From the NCBI GenBank assembly GCA_002189035.1, contig NEEC01000300.1, positions 1-53,700 on the forward strand: 53,700 bases of DNA. The letters run 5' to 3'. Of this stretch, positions 1 to 13,000 are shown piece by piece. The notes beneath the pieces were generated by a model, which ran no database searches, had not been told where the DNA came from, and was given only the letters and a program-made list of their open reading frames with translations. How positions within the stretch are numbered: position 1 is the first letter of the stretch; each line of letters opens with the position of its first letter. The DNA comes from Utricularia gibba (taxonomy: Eukaryota; Streptophyta; Magnoliopsida; Lamiales; Lentibulariaceae). A program made the translations under genes and the position numbers.

Positions 1-1557
1 GAAAACCGAACGATAATAAATACATCACTTTATTTGCCGGACTACAACTAACTCTCGCAAGCCAAACCTACCTTTGTCCCGTTCCAGGTGCACCCAAAGA
101 CCGCCTGCTCAAGTATAAAGTAAGTTGTTGAAAAAAATCATGTGGGGTGCACGTGATATCGCAATTTAAACAAATGCAACATTGTATTCATCGATTTGCA
201 TCCTTTTGTCCTCATGAGCCATAAAGAATCGCGGGCCCGGACCAAGTTCCTAGCGAGACTGGCCGCCACAAAAACGAGAAGCTGTTCCTTGAAAAACCAT
301 GTAGGCAACACCGAAAACCGAACGTTAATAAATACATCACTTTCTTTGCCGGGCTACAACTTACTTTGGGCCAAGGCCTAAGCTGATCTTTTTCCGGTTC
401 CAAGTGCACCCAAAGACCGCCTTCTCAAGTATAAAGTAAGTTGTTGAAAAAATCATGTGGGGTGCACGTGACATCATAATTTAAACAAATGCATCATTTT
501 TTTTAATCGATTTGCATCCAGTTGACCTCATGAGCCATACAGAATCGGGGTCAAGGACCAAGTTCCCAGCGAGACTGGCCGCCACAAAACGAGAAGCGGT
601 TCCTTGAAAAACCATGTAGGCAGCCCCGAAAACCGAACGATAATAAATACATCACTTTATTTGCCGGACTACAACTTACTGGCCAAGGCCTAAGCTGACC
701 TTTTTCCGGTTCCAAGTGCCCCAAGACCGCCTCCTCAAGTATAAAGTAAGTTGTTGAAAAAATCATGTGGGGTGCACGTGATATCGCAATTTAAACAAAT
801 GCAACATTTTTTTTCATCGATTTGCATCCTTTTGTCCTCATGAGCCATAAAGAATCGGGGCCCGGACCAAGTTCCTAGCGAGACTGGCCGCCACAAAACG
901 AGAAGCTGTTCCTTGAAAAACCATGTAGGCAACACCGAAAACCGAACGTTAATAAATACATCACTTTCTTTGCCGGGCTACAACTTACTTTGGGCCAAGG
1001 CCTAAGCTGACTTTTTCCGGTTCCAAGTGCACCCAAACCGCCTTCTCAAGTATAAAGTAAGTTGTTGAAAAAAATCATGTGGGGTGCACGTGACATCATA
1101 ATTTAAACAAATGGATCATTTTTTTTTAATCGATTTGCATCCAGTTGACCTCATGAGCCATACAGAATCGGGGTCAAGGACCAAGTTCCCAGCGAGACTG
1201 GCCGCCACAAAACGAGAAGCGTTCCTTGAAAAACCATGTAGGCAGCCCCCGAAAACCGAACGATAATAAATACATCACTTTATTTGCCGGACTACAACTA
1301 ACTTTGGGCCAAGCCTAAGCTGACTTTTTCCGTTCCAAGTGCCCCCAAGACCGCCTCCTCAAGTATAAAGTAAGTTGTTGAAAAAATCATGTGGGGCACG
1401 TGATATCGCAATTTAAACAAATGCAACATTGTATTCATCGATTTGCATCCTTTTGTCCTCATGAGCCATAAAGAATCGGGGCCCGGACCAAGTTCCTAGC
1501 GAGACTGGCCGCCACAAAAACGAGAAGCTGTTCCTTGAAAAACCATGTAGGCAACCC

Positions 1558-1866
1558 GAAAACCGAACGTTAATAAATACATCACTTTCTTTGCCGGGCT
1601 ACAACTTACTTTGGCCAAGGCCTAAGCTGACTTTTTCCGGTTCCAAGTGCCCCAAGACCGCCTCCTCATGTATAAAGTAAGTTGTTAAAAAATCATGTGG
1701 GGTGCACGTGACATCGTAATTTAAACAAATGCATCATTTTTTTAATCGATTTGCATCCAGTTGACCTCATGAGCCATACAGAATCGGGGTCAAGGACCAA
1801 GTTCCCAGCGAGACTGGCCGCCACAAAACGAGAAGCTGTTCCTTGAAAAACCATGTAGGCAACACC
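1558..1866 (+). repeat. Chimeric monomer: B body with A tail
   Basis: The copy has B marks through CAGTTGACC, CGGGGTCAAGG and TTCCCAGCG, then ends with the A marks GAAGCTGTTCC and GGCAACACC, and is followed by another B head at 1867. The A-to-B switch therefore lies in the nearly identical block around GAGACTGGCCGCCAC (about 1805-1833). Unequal crossing-over or gene conversion is inferred. Confidence 0.8.
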
Positions 1867-3111
1867 GAAAACCGAACGTTAATAAATACATCACTTTCTT
1901 TGCCGGGCTACAACTTACTTTGGCCAAGGCCTAAACTGACTTTTTCCGGTTCCAAGTGCACCCAAAGACCGCCTTCTCAAGTATAAAGTAAGTTGTTGAA
2001 AAAATCATGTGGGGTGCACGTGACATCATAATTTAAACAAATGGATCATTTTTTTTAATCGATTTGCATCCAGTTGACCTCATGAGCCATACAGAATCGG
2101 GGTCAAGGACCAAGTTCCCAGCGAGACTGGCCGCCACAAAACGAGAAGCGGTTCCTTGAAAAACCATGTAGGCAGCCCCCGAAAACCGAACGTAATAAAT
2201 ACATCACTTTATTTGCCGGCTACAACTTACTTTGGGCAAGGCCTAAGCTGACTTTTTCCGGTTCCAAGTGCCCCCAAAGACCGCCTCCTCAAGTATAAAG
2301 TAAGTTGTTGAAAAAATCATGTGGGGTGCACGTGATATCGCAATTTAAACAAATGCAACATTGTATTCATCGATTTGCATCCTTTTGTCCTCATGAGCCA
2401 TAAAGAATCGCGGGCCGGACCAAGTTCCTAGCGAGACTGGCCGCCACAAAACGAGAAGCTGTTCCTTGAAAAACCATGTAGGCAACACCGAAAACCGAAC
2501 GTTAATAAATACATCACTTTCTTTGCCGGGCTACAACTTACTTTGGGCCAAGGCCTAAGCTGACCTTTTTCCGGTTCCAAGTGCACCCAAGACCGCCTCC
2601 TCAAGTATAAAGTAAGTTGTTGAAAAAATCATGTGGGGTGCACGTGACATCGTAATTTAAACAAATGCATCATTTTTTTTAATCGATTTGCATCCAGTTG
2701 ACCTCATGAGCCATACAGAATCGGGGTCAAGGACCAAGTTCCCAGCGAGACTGGCCGCCACAAAACGAGAAGCGGTTCCTTGAAAAACCATGTAGGCAGC
2801 CCCCGAAAACCGAACGATAATAAATACATCACTTTATTTGCCGGACTACAACTTACTTTGGCCAAGGCCTAAGCTGATCTTTTTTCCGTTCCAAGTGCCC
2901 CCCAAGACCGCCTCTCAAGTATAAAGTAAGTTGTTGAAAAAATCATGTGGGGTGCACGTGATATCGCAATTTAAACAAATGCAACATTTTTTTTTCATCG
3001 ATTTGCATCCTTTGTCCTCATGAGCCATAAGAATCGGGGCAAGGACCAAGTTCCTAGCGAGACTGGCCCACAAAACGAGAAGCTGTTCCTTGAAAAACCA
3101 TGTAGGCAACC

Positions 3112-3721
3112 GAAAACCGAACGTAATAAATACATCACTTTCTTTGCCGGCTACAACTTACTTTGGCCAAGGCCTAAGCTGACTTTTCCGGTTCCAAGTG
3201 CACCCAAAGACCGCCTCTCAAGTATAAAGTAAGTTGTTGAAAAAATCATGTGGGGTGCACGTGACATCAATTTAAACAAATGCATTTTTTTATCGATTTG
3301 CATCCTTTTGACCTCATGAGCCATACAGAATCGGGGCCAAGGACCAAGTTCCAGCGAGACTGGCCGCCACAAAACGAGAAGCTGTTCCTTGAAAAACCAT
3401 GTAGGCAGCCCCGAAAACCGAACGTTAATAAATACATCACTTTCTTTGCCGGGCTACAACAACTTACTTTGGGCCAAGGCCTAAGCTGACCTTTTCCGTT
3501 CCAAGTGCCCCCAAGACCGCCTCCTCAAGTATAAAGTAAGTTGTTAAAAAAATCATGTGGGGTGCACGTGACATCGTAATTTAAACAAATGCAAATTTTT
3601 TTTAATCGATTTGCATCCTTTGACCTCATGAGCCATAAGAATCGGGGTGGACCAAGTTCCTAGCGAGACTGGCCGCCACAAAACGAGAAGCTGTTCCTTG
3701 AAAAACCATGTAGGCAACACC
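3112..3721 (+). repeat. Two successive mosaic monomers
   Basis: The copy at 3112 (301 bp) has a B head. Its tail mixes GTGACATC (B), CCTTTTGACC (A then B), CGGGGCCAAGG, GCTGTTCC (A) and GGCAGCCCC (B). The copy at 3413 (309 bp) has a B head with a duplicated CAACAACTTAC and a tail mixing B (GTGACATCGTAAT) and A (TTCCTAGCG, GCTGTTCC, CAACACC) marks. Several switches inside one monomer fit short conversion tracts better than one crossover. Confidence 0.75.
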
Positions 3722-4036
3722 GAAAACCGAACGTTAATAAATACATCACTTTCTTTGCCGGGCTACAACTTACTTTGGGCCAAGGCCTAAGCTGATCTTT
3801 TTCCGGTTCCAAGTGCCCCCAAGACCGCCTCCTCATGTATAAAGTAAGTTGTTAAAAAAATCATGTGGGGTGCACGTGACATCGTAATTTAAACAAATGC
3901 ATCATTTTTTTTAATCGATTTGCATCCAGTTGACCTCATGAGCCATACAGAATCGGGGTCAAGGACCAAGTTCCCAGCGAGACTGGCCGCCACAAAACGA
4001 GAAGCGGTTCCTTGAAAAACCATGTAGGCAGCCCCC

Positions 4037-7000
4037 GAAAACCGAACGATAATAAATACATCACTTTATTTGCCGGACTACAACTAACTCTCGTGCAAGC
4101 CAAACCTTACCTTTGTCCCGTTCCAGGTGCACCCAAAGACCGCCTGCTCAAGTATAAAGTAAGTTGTTGAAAAAAATCATGTGGGGTGCACGTGATATCG
4201 CAATTTAAACAAATGCAACATTGTATTCATCGATTTGCATCCTTTTGTCCTCATGAGCCATAAAGAATCGCGGGCCCGGACCAAGTTCCTAGCGAGACTG
4301 GCCGCCACAAAACGAGAAGCTGTTCCTTGAAAAACCATGTAGGCAACACCGAAAACCGAACGTTAATAAATACATCACTTTCTTTGCCGGGCTACAACTT
4401 ACTTTGGGCAAGGCCTAAGCTGATCTTTTTCCGGTTCCAAGTGCAAAGACCGCCTTCTCAAGTATAAAGTAAGTTGTTGAAAAAATCATGTGGGGTGCAC
4501 GTGACATCATAATTTAAACAAATGCATCATTTTTTTTAATCGATTTGCATCCAGTTGACCTCATGAGCCATACAGAATCGGGGTCAAGGACCAAGTTCCC
4601 AGCGAGACTGGCCGCCACAAAACGAGAAGCGGTTCCTTGAAAAACCATGTAGGCAGCCCCCGAAAACCGAACGATAATAAATACATCACTTTATTTGCCG
4701 GACTACAACTACTTTGGGCAAGCCAAGCTGACTTTTTCCGTTCCAGTGCCCCCAAAGACCGCCTCTCAAGTATAAAGTAAGTTGTTGAAAAAATCATGTG
4801 GGGTGCACGTGATATCGCAATTTAAACAAATGCAACATTGTATTCATCGATTTGCATCCTTTTGTCCTCATGAGCCATAAAGAATCGCGGGCCCGGACCA
4901 AGTTCCTAGCGAGACTGGCCGCCACAAACGAGAAGCTGTTCCTTGAAAAACCATGTAGGCAACACCGAAAACCGAACGTTAATAAATACATCACTTTCTT
5001 TGCCGGGCTACAACTTACTTTGGGCCAAGGCCTAAGCTGATCTTTTTCCGGTTCCAAGTGCACCCAAAGACCGCCTTCTCAAGTATAAAGTAAGTTGTTA
5101 AAAAAATCATGTGGGGTGCACGTGACATCATAATTTAAACAAATGCATCATTTTTTTTAATCGATTTGCATCCAGTTGACCTCATGAGCCATACAGAATC
5201 GGGGTCAAGGACCAAGTTCCCAGCGAGACTGGCCGCCACAAAACGAGAAGCGGTTCCTTGAAAAACCATGTAGGCAGCCCCGAAAACCGAACGATAATAA
5301 ATACATCACTTTATTTGCCGGACTACAACTAACTTTGGGCAAGCCAAGCTGACTTTTCCGTTCCAGTGCCCCCAAAGACCGCCTCCTCAAGTATAAAGTA
5401 AGTTGTTGAAAAAATCATGTGGGGTGCACGTGATATCGCAATTTAAACAAATGCAACATTGTATTCATCGATTTGCATCCTTTTGTCCTCATGAGCCATA
5501 AAGAATCGCGGGCCCGGACCAAGTTCCTAGCGAGACTGGCCGCCACAAAACGAGAAGCTGTTCCTTGAAAAACCATGTAGGCAACACCGAAAACCGAACG
5601 TTAATAAATACATCACTTTCTTTGCCGGGCTACAACTTACTTTGGGCCAAGGCCTAAGCTGATCTTTTTCCGGTTCCAAGTGCACCCAAAGACCGCCTTC
5701 TCAAGTATAAAGTAAGTTGTTGAAAAAAATCATGTGGGGTGCACGTGACATCATAATTTAAACAAATGCATCATTTTTTTTAATCGATTTGCATCCAGTT
5801 GACCTCATGAGCCATACAGAATCGGGGTCAAGGACCAAGTTCCCAGCGAGACTGGCCGCCACAAAACGAGAAGCGGTTCCTTGAAAAACCATGTAGGCAG
5901 CCCCCGAAAACCGAACGATAATAAATACATCACTTTATTTGCCGGACTACAACTACTTTGGCAAGCCTAAGCTCTTTTCCGTTCCAGTGCACCCAAAGAC
6001 CGCCTCCTCAAGTATAAAGTAAGTTGTTGAAAAAATCATGTGGGGTGCACGTGATATCGCAATTTAAACAAATGCAACATTGTATTCATCGATTTGCATC
6101 CTTTTGTCCTCATGAGCCATAAAGAATCGCGGGCCCGGACCAAGTTCCTAGCGAGACTGGCCGCCACAAAACGAGAAGCTGTTCCTTGAAAAACCATGTA
6201 GGCAACACCGAAAACCGAACGTTAATAAATACATCACTTTCTTTGCCGGGCTACAACTTACTTTGGGCCAAGGCCTAAGCTGACCTTTTTCCGGTTCCAA
6301 GTGCACCCCAAAGACCGCCTTCTCAAGTATAAAGTAAGTTGTTGAAAAAAATCATGTGGGTGCACGTGACATCATAATTTAAACAAATGCATCATTTTTT
6401 TTAATCGATTTGCATCCAGTTGACCTCATGAGCCATACAGAATCGGGGTCAAGGACCAAGTTCCCAGCGAGACTGGCCGCACAAACGAGAAGCGTTCCTT
6501 GAAAAACCATGTAGGCAGCCCGAAAACCGAACGATAATAAATACATCACTTTATTTGCCGGACTACAACTTACTTTGGGCAAGCCAAGCTGACTTTTTCC
6601 CGTTCCAAGTGCACCCAAAGACCGCCTCTCAAGTATAAAGTAAGTTGTTGAAAAAATCATGTGGGGTGCACGTGATATCGCAATTTAAACAAATGCAACA
6701 TTTTTTTTCATCGATTTGCATCCTTTTGTCCTCATGAGCCATAAAGAATCGCGGGCCCGGACCAAGTTCCTAGCGAGACTGGCCGCCACAAAACGAGAAG
6801 CTGTTCCTTGAAAAACCATGTAGGCAACACCGAAAACCGAACGTTAATAAATACATCACTTTCTTTGCCGGGCTACAACTTACTTTGGGCCAAGGCCTAA
6901 GCTGATCTTTTTCCGGTTCCAAGTGCACCCAAAGACCGCCTTCTCAAGTATAAAGTAAGTTGTTGAAAAAATCATGTGGGGTGCACGTGACATCATAATT

Positions 7001-10000
7001 TAAACAAATGCATCATTTTTTTTAATCGATTTGCATCCAGTTGACCTCATGAGCCATACAGAATCGGGGTCAAGGACCAAGTTCCCAGCGAGACTGGCCG
7101 CCACAAAACGAGAAGCGGTTCCTTGAAAAACCATGTAGGCAGCCCCCGAAAACCGAACGATAATAAATACATCACTTTATTTGCCGGACTACAACTTACT
7201 TTGGCCAAGCCAAGCTGACTTTTTCCGTTCCAGTGCACCCAAGACCGCCTCCTCAAGTATAAAGTAAGTTGTTGAAAAAATCATGTGGGGTGCACGTGAT
7301 ATCGCAATTTAAACAAATGCAACATTGTATTCATCGATTTGCATCCTTTTGTCCTCATGAGCCATAAAGAATCGCGGGCCGGACCAAGTTCCTAGCGAGA
7401 CTGGCCGCCACAAAACGAGAAGCTGTTCCTTGAAAAACCATGTAGGCAACACCGAAAACCGAACGTTAATAAATACATCACTTTCTTTGCCGGGCTACAA
7501 CTTACTTTGGGCCAAGGCCTAAGCTGATCTTTTTCCGGTTCCAAGTGCACCCAAAGACCGCCTTCTCAAGTATAAAGTAAGTTGTTGAAAAAATCATGTG
7601 GGGTGCACGTGACATCATAATTTAAACAAATGGATCATTTTTTTTAATCGATTTGCATCCAGTTGACCTCATGAGCCATACAGAATCGGGGTCAAGGACC
7701 AAGTTCCCAGCGAGACTGGCCGCCACAAAACGAGAAGCGGTTCCTTGAAAAACCATGTAGGCAGCCCCGAAAACCGAACGATAATAAATACATCACTTTA
7801 TTTGCCGGACTACAACTTACTTTGGGCAAGCCAAACTGACTTTTTCCGTTCCAGTGCCCCAAAGACCGCCTCCTCAAGTATAAAGTAAGTTGTTGAAAAA
7901 ATCATGTGGGGTGCACGTGATATCGCAATTTAAACAAATGCAACATTGTATTCATCGATTTGCATCCTTTTGTCCTCATGAGCCATAAAGAATCGGGCCC
8001 GGACCAAGTTCCTAGCGAGACTGGCCGCCACAAAACGAGAAGCTGTTCCTTGAAAAACCATGTAGGCAACACCGAAAACCGAACGTAATAAATACATCAC
8101 TTTCTTTGCCGGGCTACAACTTACTTTGGGCCAAGGCCTAAGCTGACCTTTTTCCGGTTCCAAGTGCCCCCAAAGACCGCCTCCTCATGTATAAAGTATG
8201 TTGTTAAAAAAATCATGTGGGGTGCACGTGACATCATAATTTAAACAAATGCATCATTTTTTTTAATCGATTTGCATCCAGTTGACCTCATGAGCCATAC
8301 AGAATCGGGGTCAAGGACCAAGTTCCCAGCGAGACTGGCCGCCACAAAACGAGAAGCGGTTCCTTGAAAAACCATGTAGGCAGCCCCGAAAACCGAACGA
8401 TAATAAATACATCACTTTATTTGCCGGACTACAACTAACAAGCCAAACTTACCTTTGTCCGTTCCAGGTGCACCCAAAGACCGCCTGCTCAAGTATAAAG
8501 TAAGTTGTTGAAAAAATCATGTGGGTGCACGTGATATCGCAATTTAAACAAATGCAACATTGTATTCATCGATTTGCATCCTTTTGTCCTCATGAGCCAT
8601 AAAGAATCGCGGGCCCGGACCAAGTTCCTAGCGAGACTGGCCGCCACAAAACGAGAAGCTGTTCCTTGAAAAACCATGTAGGCAACACCGAAAACCGAAC
8701 GTTAATAAATACATCACTTTCTTTGCCGGGCTACAACTTACTTTGGGCCAAGGCCTAAGCTGATCTTTTTCCGGTTCCAAGTGCACCCAAAGACCGCCTC
8801 TCAAGTATAAAGTAAGTTGTTGAAAAAATCATGTGGGGTGCACGTGACATCGTAATTTAAACAAATGCATCATTTTTTTTAATCGATTTGCATCCAGTTG
8901 ACCTCATGAGCCATACAGAATCGGGGTCAAGGACCAAGTTCCCAGCGAGACTGGCCGCCACAAAACGAGAAGCGGTTCCTTGAAAAACCATGTAGGCAGC
9001 CCCCGAAAACCGAACGATAATAAATACATCACTTTATTTGCCGGACTACAACTAACTCGGGCAAGCCTAACCTTACCTTTTCCGTTCCAGTGCCCCCAAG
9101 ACCGCCTGCTCAAGTATAAAGTAAGTTGTTGAAAAAATCATGTGGGGTGCACGTGATATCGCAATTTAAACAAATGCAACATTGTATTCATCGATTTGCA
9201 TCCTTTTGTCCTCATGAGCCATAAAGAATCGCGGGCCCGGACCAAGTTCCTAGCGAGACTGGCCGCCACAAAACGAGAAGCTGTTCCTTGAAAAACCATG
9301 TAGGCAACACCGAAAACCGAACGTTAATAAATACATCACTTTCTTTTGCCGGGCTACAACTTACTTTGGGCCAAGGCCTAAGCTGATCTTTTTCCGGTTC
9401 CAAGTGCCCCCCAAGACCGCCTCCTCAAGTATAAAGTAAGTTGTTGAAAAAATCATGTGGGGTGCACGTGACATCATAATTTAAACAAATGCATCATTTT
9501 TTTTAATCGATTTGCATCCAGTTGACCTCATGAGCCATACAGAATCGGGGTCAAGGACCAAGTTCCCAGCGAGACTGGCCGCCACAAAACGAGAAGCGGT
9601 TCCTTGAAAAACCATGTAGGCAGCCCCGAAAACCGAACGATAATAAATACATCACTTTATTTGCCGGACTACAACTAACTCTCGGTGCAAGCCAAACCTT
9701 ACCTTTGTCCCGTTCCAGGTGCACCCAAAGACCGCCTGCTCAAGTATAAAGTAAGTTGTTGAAAAAATCATGTGGGGTGCACGTGATATCGCAATTTAAA
9801 CAAATGCAACATTGTATTCATCGATTTGCATCCTTTTGTCCTCATGAGCCATAAAGAATCGCGGGCCCGGACCAAGTTCCTAGCGAGACTGGCCGCCACA
9901 AAACGAGAAGCTGTTCCTTGAAAAACCATGTAGGCAACACCGAAAACCGAACGTTAATAAATACATCACTTTCTTTGCCGGGCTACAACTTACTTTGGGC

Positions 10001-13000
10001 CAAGGCCTAAGCTGATCTTTTTCCGGTTCCAAGTGCACCCAAAGACCGCCTTCTCAAGTATAAAGTAAGTTGTTGAAAAAATCATGTGGGGTGCACGTGA
10101 CATCGTAATTTAAACAAATGCATCATTTTTTTTAATCGATTTGCATCCAGTTGACCTCATGAGCCATACAGAATCGGGGTCAAGGACCAAGTTCCCAGCG
10201 AGACTGGCCGCCACAAAACGAGAAGCGGTTCCTTGAAAAACCATGTAGGCAGCCCCGAAAACCGAACGATAATAAATACATCACTTTATTTGCCGGACTA
10301 CAACTAACTTTGGGCAAGCCAAACTTACTTTTTCCGTTCCAGTGCACCCAAAGACCGCCTGCTCAAGTATAAAGTAAGTTGTTGAAAAAATCATGTGGGG
10401 TGCACGTGATATCGCAATTTAAACAAATGCAACATTGTATTCATCGATTTGCATCCTTTTGTCCTCATGAGCCATAAAGAATCGCGGGCCGGACCAAGTT
10501 CCTAGCGAGACTGGCCGCCACAAAACGAGAAGCTGTTCCTTGAAAAACCATGTAGGCAACACCGAAAACCGAACGTTAATAAATACATCACTTTCTTTGC
10601 CGGGCTACAACTTACTTTGGGCCAAGGCCTAAGCTGATCTTTTTCCGGTTCCAAGTGCACCCAAAGACCGCCTCCTCAAGTATAAAGTAAGTTGTTAAAA
10701 AAATCATGTGGGGTGCACGTGACATCATAATTTAAACAAATGGATCATTTTTTTTAATCGATTTGCATCCAGTTGACCTCATGAGCCATACAGAATCGGG
10801 GTCAAGGACCAAGTTCCCAGCGAGACTGGCCGCACAAAACGAGAAGCGGTTCCTTGAAAAACCATGTAGGCAGCCCCGAAAACCGAACGATAATAAATAC
10901 ATCACTTTATTTGCCGGACTACAACTAACTTCGTGCAAGCCAAACCTTACCTTTGTCCGTTCCAGGTGCACCAAAGACCGCCTGCTCAAGTATAAAGTAA
11001 GTTGTTGAAAAAATCATGTGGGGTGCACGTGATATCGCAATTTAAACAAATGCAATTGTATTCATCGATTTGCATCCTTTTGTCCTCATGAGCCATAAAG
11101 AATCGCGGGCCCGGACCAAGTTCCTAGCGAGACTGGCCGCCACAAAACGAGAAGCTGTTCCTTGAAAAACCATGTAGGCAACACCGAAAACCGAACGTTA
11201 ATAAATACATCACTTTCTTTGCCGGGCTACAACTTACTTTGGGCCAAGGCCTAAGCTGACCTTTTTCCGGTTCCAAGTGCACCCAAGACCGCCTTCTCAA
11301 GTATAAAGTAAGTTGTTAAAAAATCATGTGGGGTGCACGTGACATCGTAATTTAAACAAATGCATCATTTTTTTTAATCGATTTGCATCCAGTTGACCTC
11401 ATGAGCCATACAGAATCGGGGTCAAGGACCAAGTTCCCAGCGAGACTGGCCGCCACAAAACGAGAAGCGGTTCCTTGAAAAACCATGTAGGCAGCCCCGA
11501 AAACCGAACGATAATAAATACATCACTTTTTGCCGGACTACAACTTACTTTGGGCAAGCCTAAGCTGACTTTTCCGGTTCCAAGTGCACCCAAAGACCGC
11601 CTTCTCAAGTATAAAGTAAGTTGTTGAAAAAATCATGTGGGGTGCACGTGATATCGCAATTTAAACAAATGCATCATTTTTTTTAATCGATTTGCATCCC
11701 CTCATGAGCCATAAAATCGGGGCCCGGACCAAGTTCCCAGCGAGACTGGCCGCCACAAAACGAGAAGCTGTTCCTTGAAAAACCATGTAGGCAACACCGA
11801 AAACCGAACGTAATAAATACATCACTTTCTTTGCCGGGCTACAACTTACTTTGGGCCAAGGCCTAAGCTGATTTTTTCCGGTTCCAAGTGCCCCCAAAGA
11901 CCGCCTCCTCAAGTATAAAGTAAGTTGTTGAAAAAATCATGTGGGGTGCACGTGACATCGTAATTTAAACAAATGCATCATTTTTTTAATCGATTTGCAT
12001 CCAGTTGACCTCATGAGCCATACAGAATCGGGGCAAGACCAAGTTCCCAGCGAGACTGGCCGCCACAAAACGAGAAGCGTTCCTTGAAAAACCATGTAGG
12101 CAACCCGAAAACCGAACGTAATAAATACATCACTTTATTTGCCGGGCTACAACTACTTTGGCAAGCCTAAGCTGACCTTTTTCCGGTTCCAGTGCACCCA
12201 AAGACCGCCTCCTCAAGTATAAAGTAAGTTGTTGAAAAAATCATGTGGGGTGCACGTGATATCGCAATTTAAACAAATGCAACATTGTATTCATCGATTT
12301 GCATCCTTTTGTCCTCATGAGCCATAAAGAATCGCGGGCCCGGACCAAGTTCCTAGCGAGACTGGCCGCCACAAAACGAGAAGCTGTTCCTTGAAAAACC
12401 ATGTAGGCAACACCGAAAACCGAACGTTAATAAATACATCACTTTCTTTGCCGGGCTACAACTTACTTTGGGCCAAGGCCTAAGCTGATCTTTTTCCGGT
12501 TCCAAGTGCCCCCAAAGACCGCCTCTCAAGTATAAAGTAAGTTGTTGAAAAAATCATGTGGGGTGCACGTGACATCATAATTTAAACAAATGCATCATTT
12601 TTTTTAATCGATTTGCATCCAGTTGACCTCATGAGCCATACAGAATCGGGGTCAAGGACCAAGTTCCCAGCGAGACTGGCCGCCACAAAACGAGAAGCGG
12701 TTCCTTGAAAAACCATGTAGGCAGCCCGAAAACCGAACGATAATAAATACATCACTTTATTTGCCGGACTACAACTACTTGGGCAAGCCAAACCTTACCT
12801 TTGTCCGTTCCAGTGCACCCAAAGACCGCCTCAGTATAAAGTAAGTTGTTGAAAAAATCATGTGGGGTGCACGTGATATCGCAATTTAAACAAATGCAAC
12901 ATTGTATTCATCGATTTGCATCCTTTTGTCCTCATGAGCCATAAAGAATCGCGGGCCCGGACCAAGTTCCTAGCGAGACTGGCCGCCACAAAACGAGAAG

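Larger units (their letters stand above)
1..4036 (+). repeat. Array segment 1: mixed AB with tandem B copies
   Basis: Monomer starts: A 1, B 313, A 628, B 937, A 1251, B 1558, B 1867, A 2181, B 2490, A 2805, B 3112, B 3413, B 3722. Alternation breaks at 1558/1867 and again through three consecutive B heads at 3112, 3413 and 3722. The A copies at 628, 1251, 2181 and 2805 carry a B-like variable segment (GGCCAAGGCCTAAGCTGAC or close relatives) in place of the A1 segment seen in the copy at 1. No gene or unique sequence lies in this stretch. Confidence 0.93.

Noticed and set aside
3280-3310. T runs of varying length as a separate microsatellite
   Set aside because: The T run is part of each B-type tail and varies by about one to three bases, as expected of a homopolymer. 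It is not an independent repeat locus.
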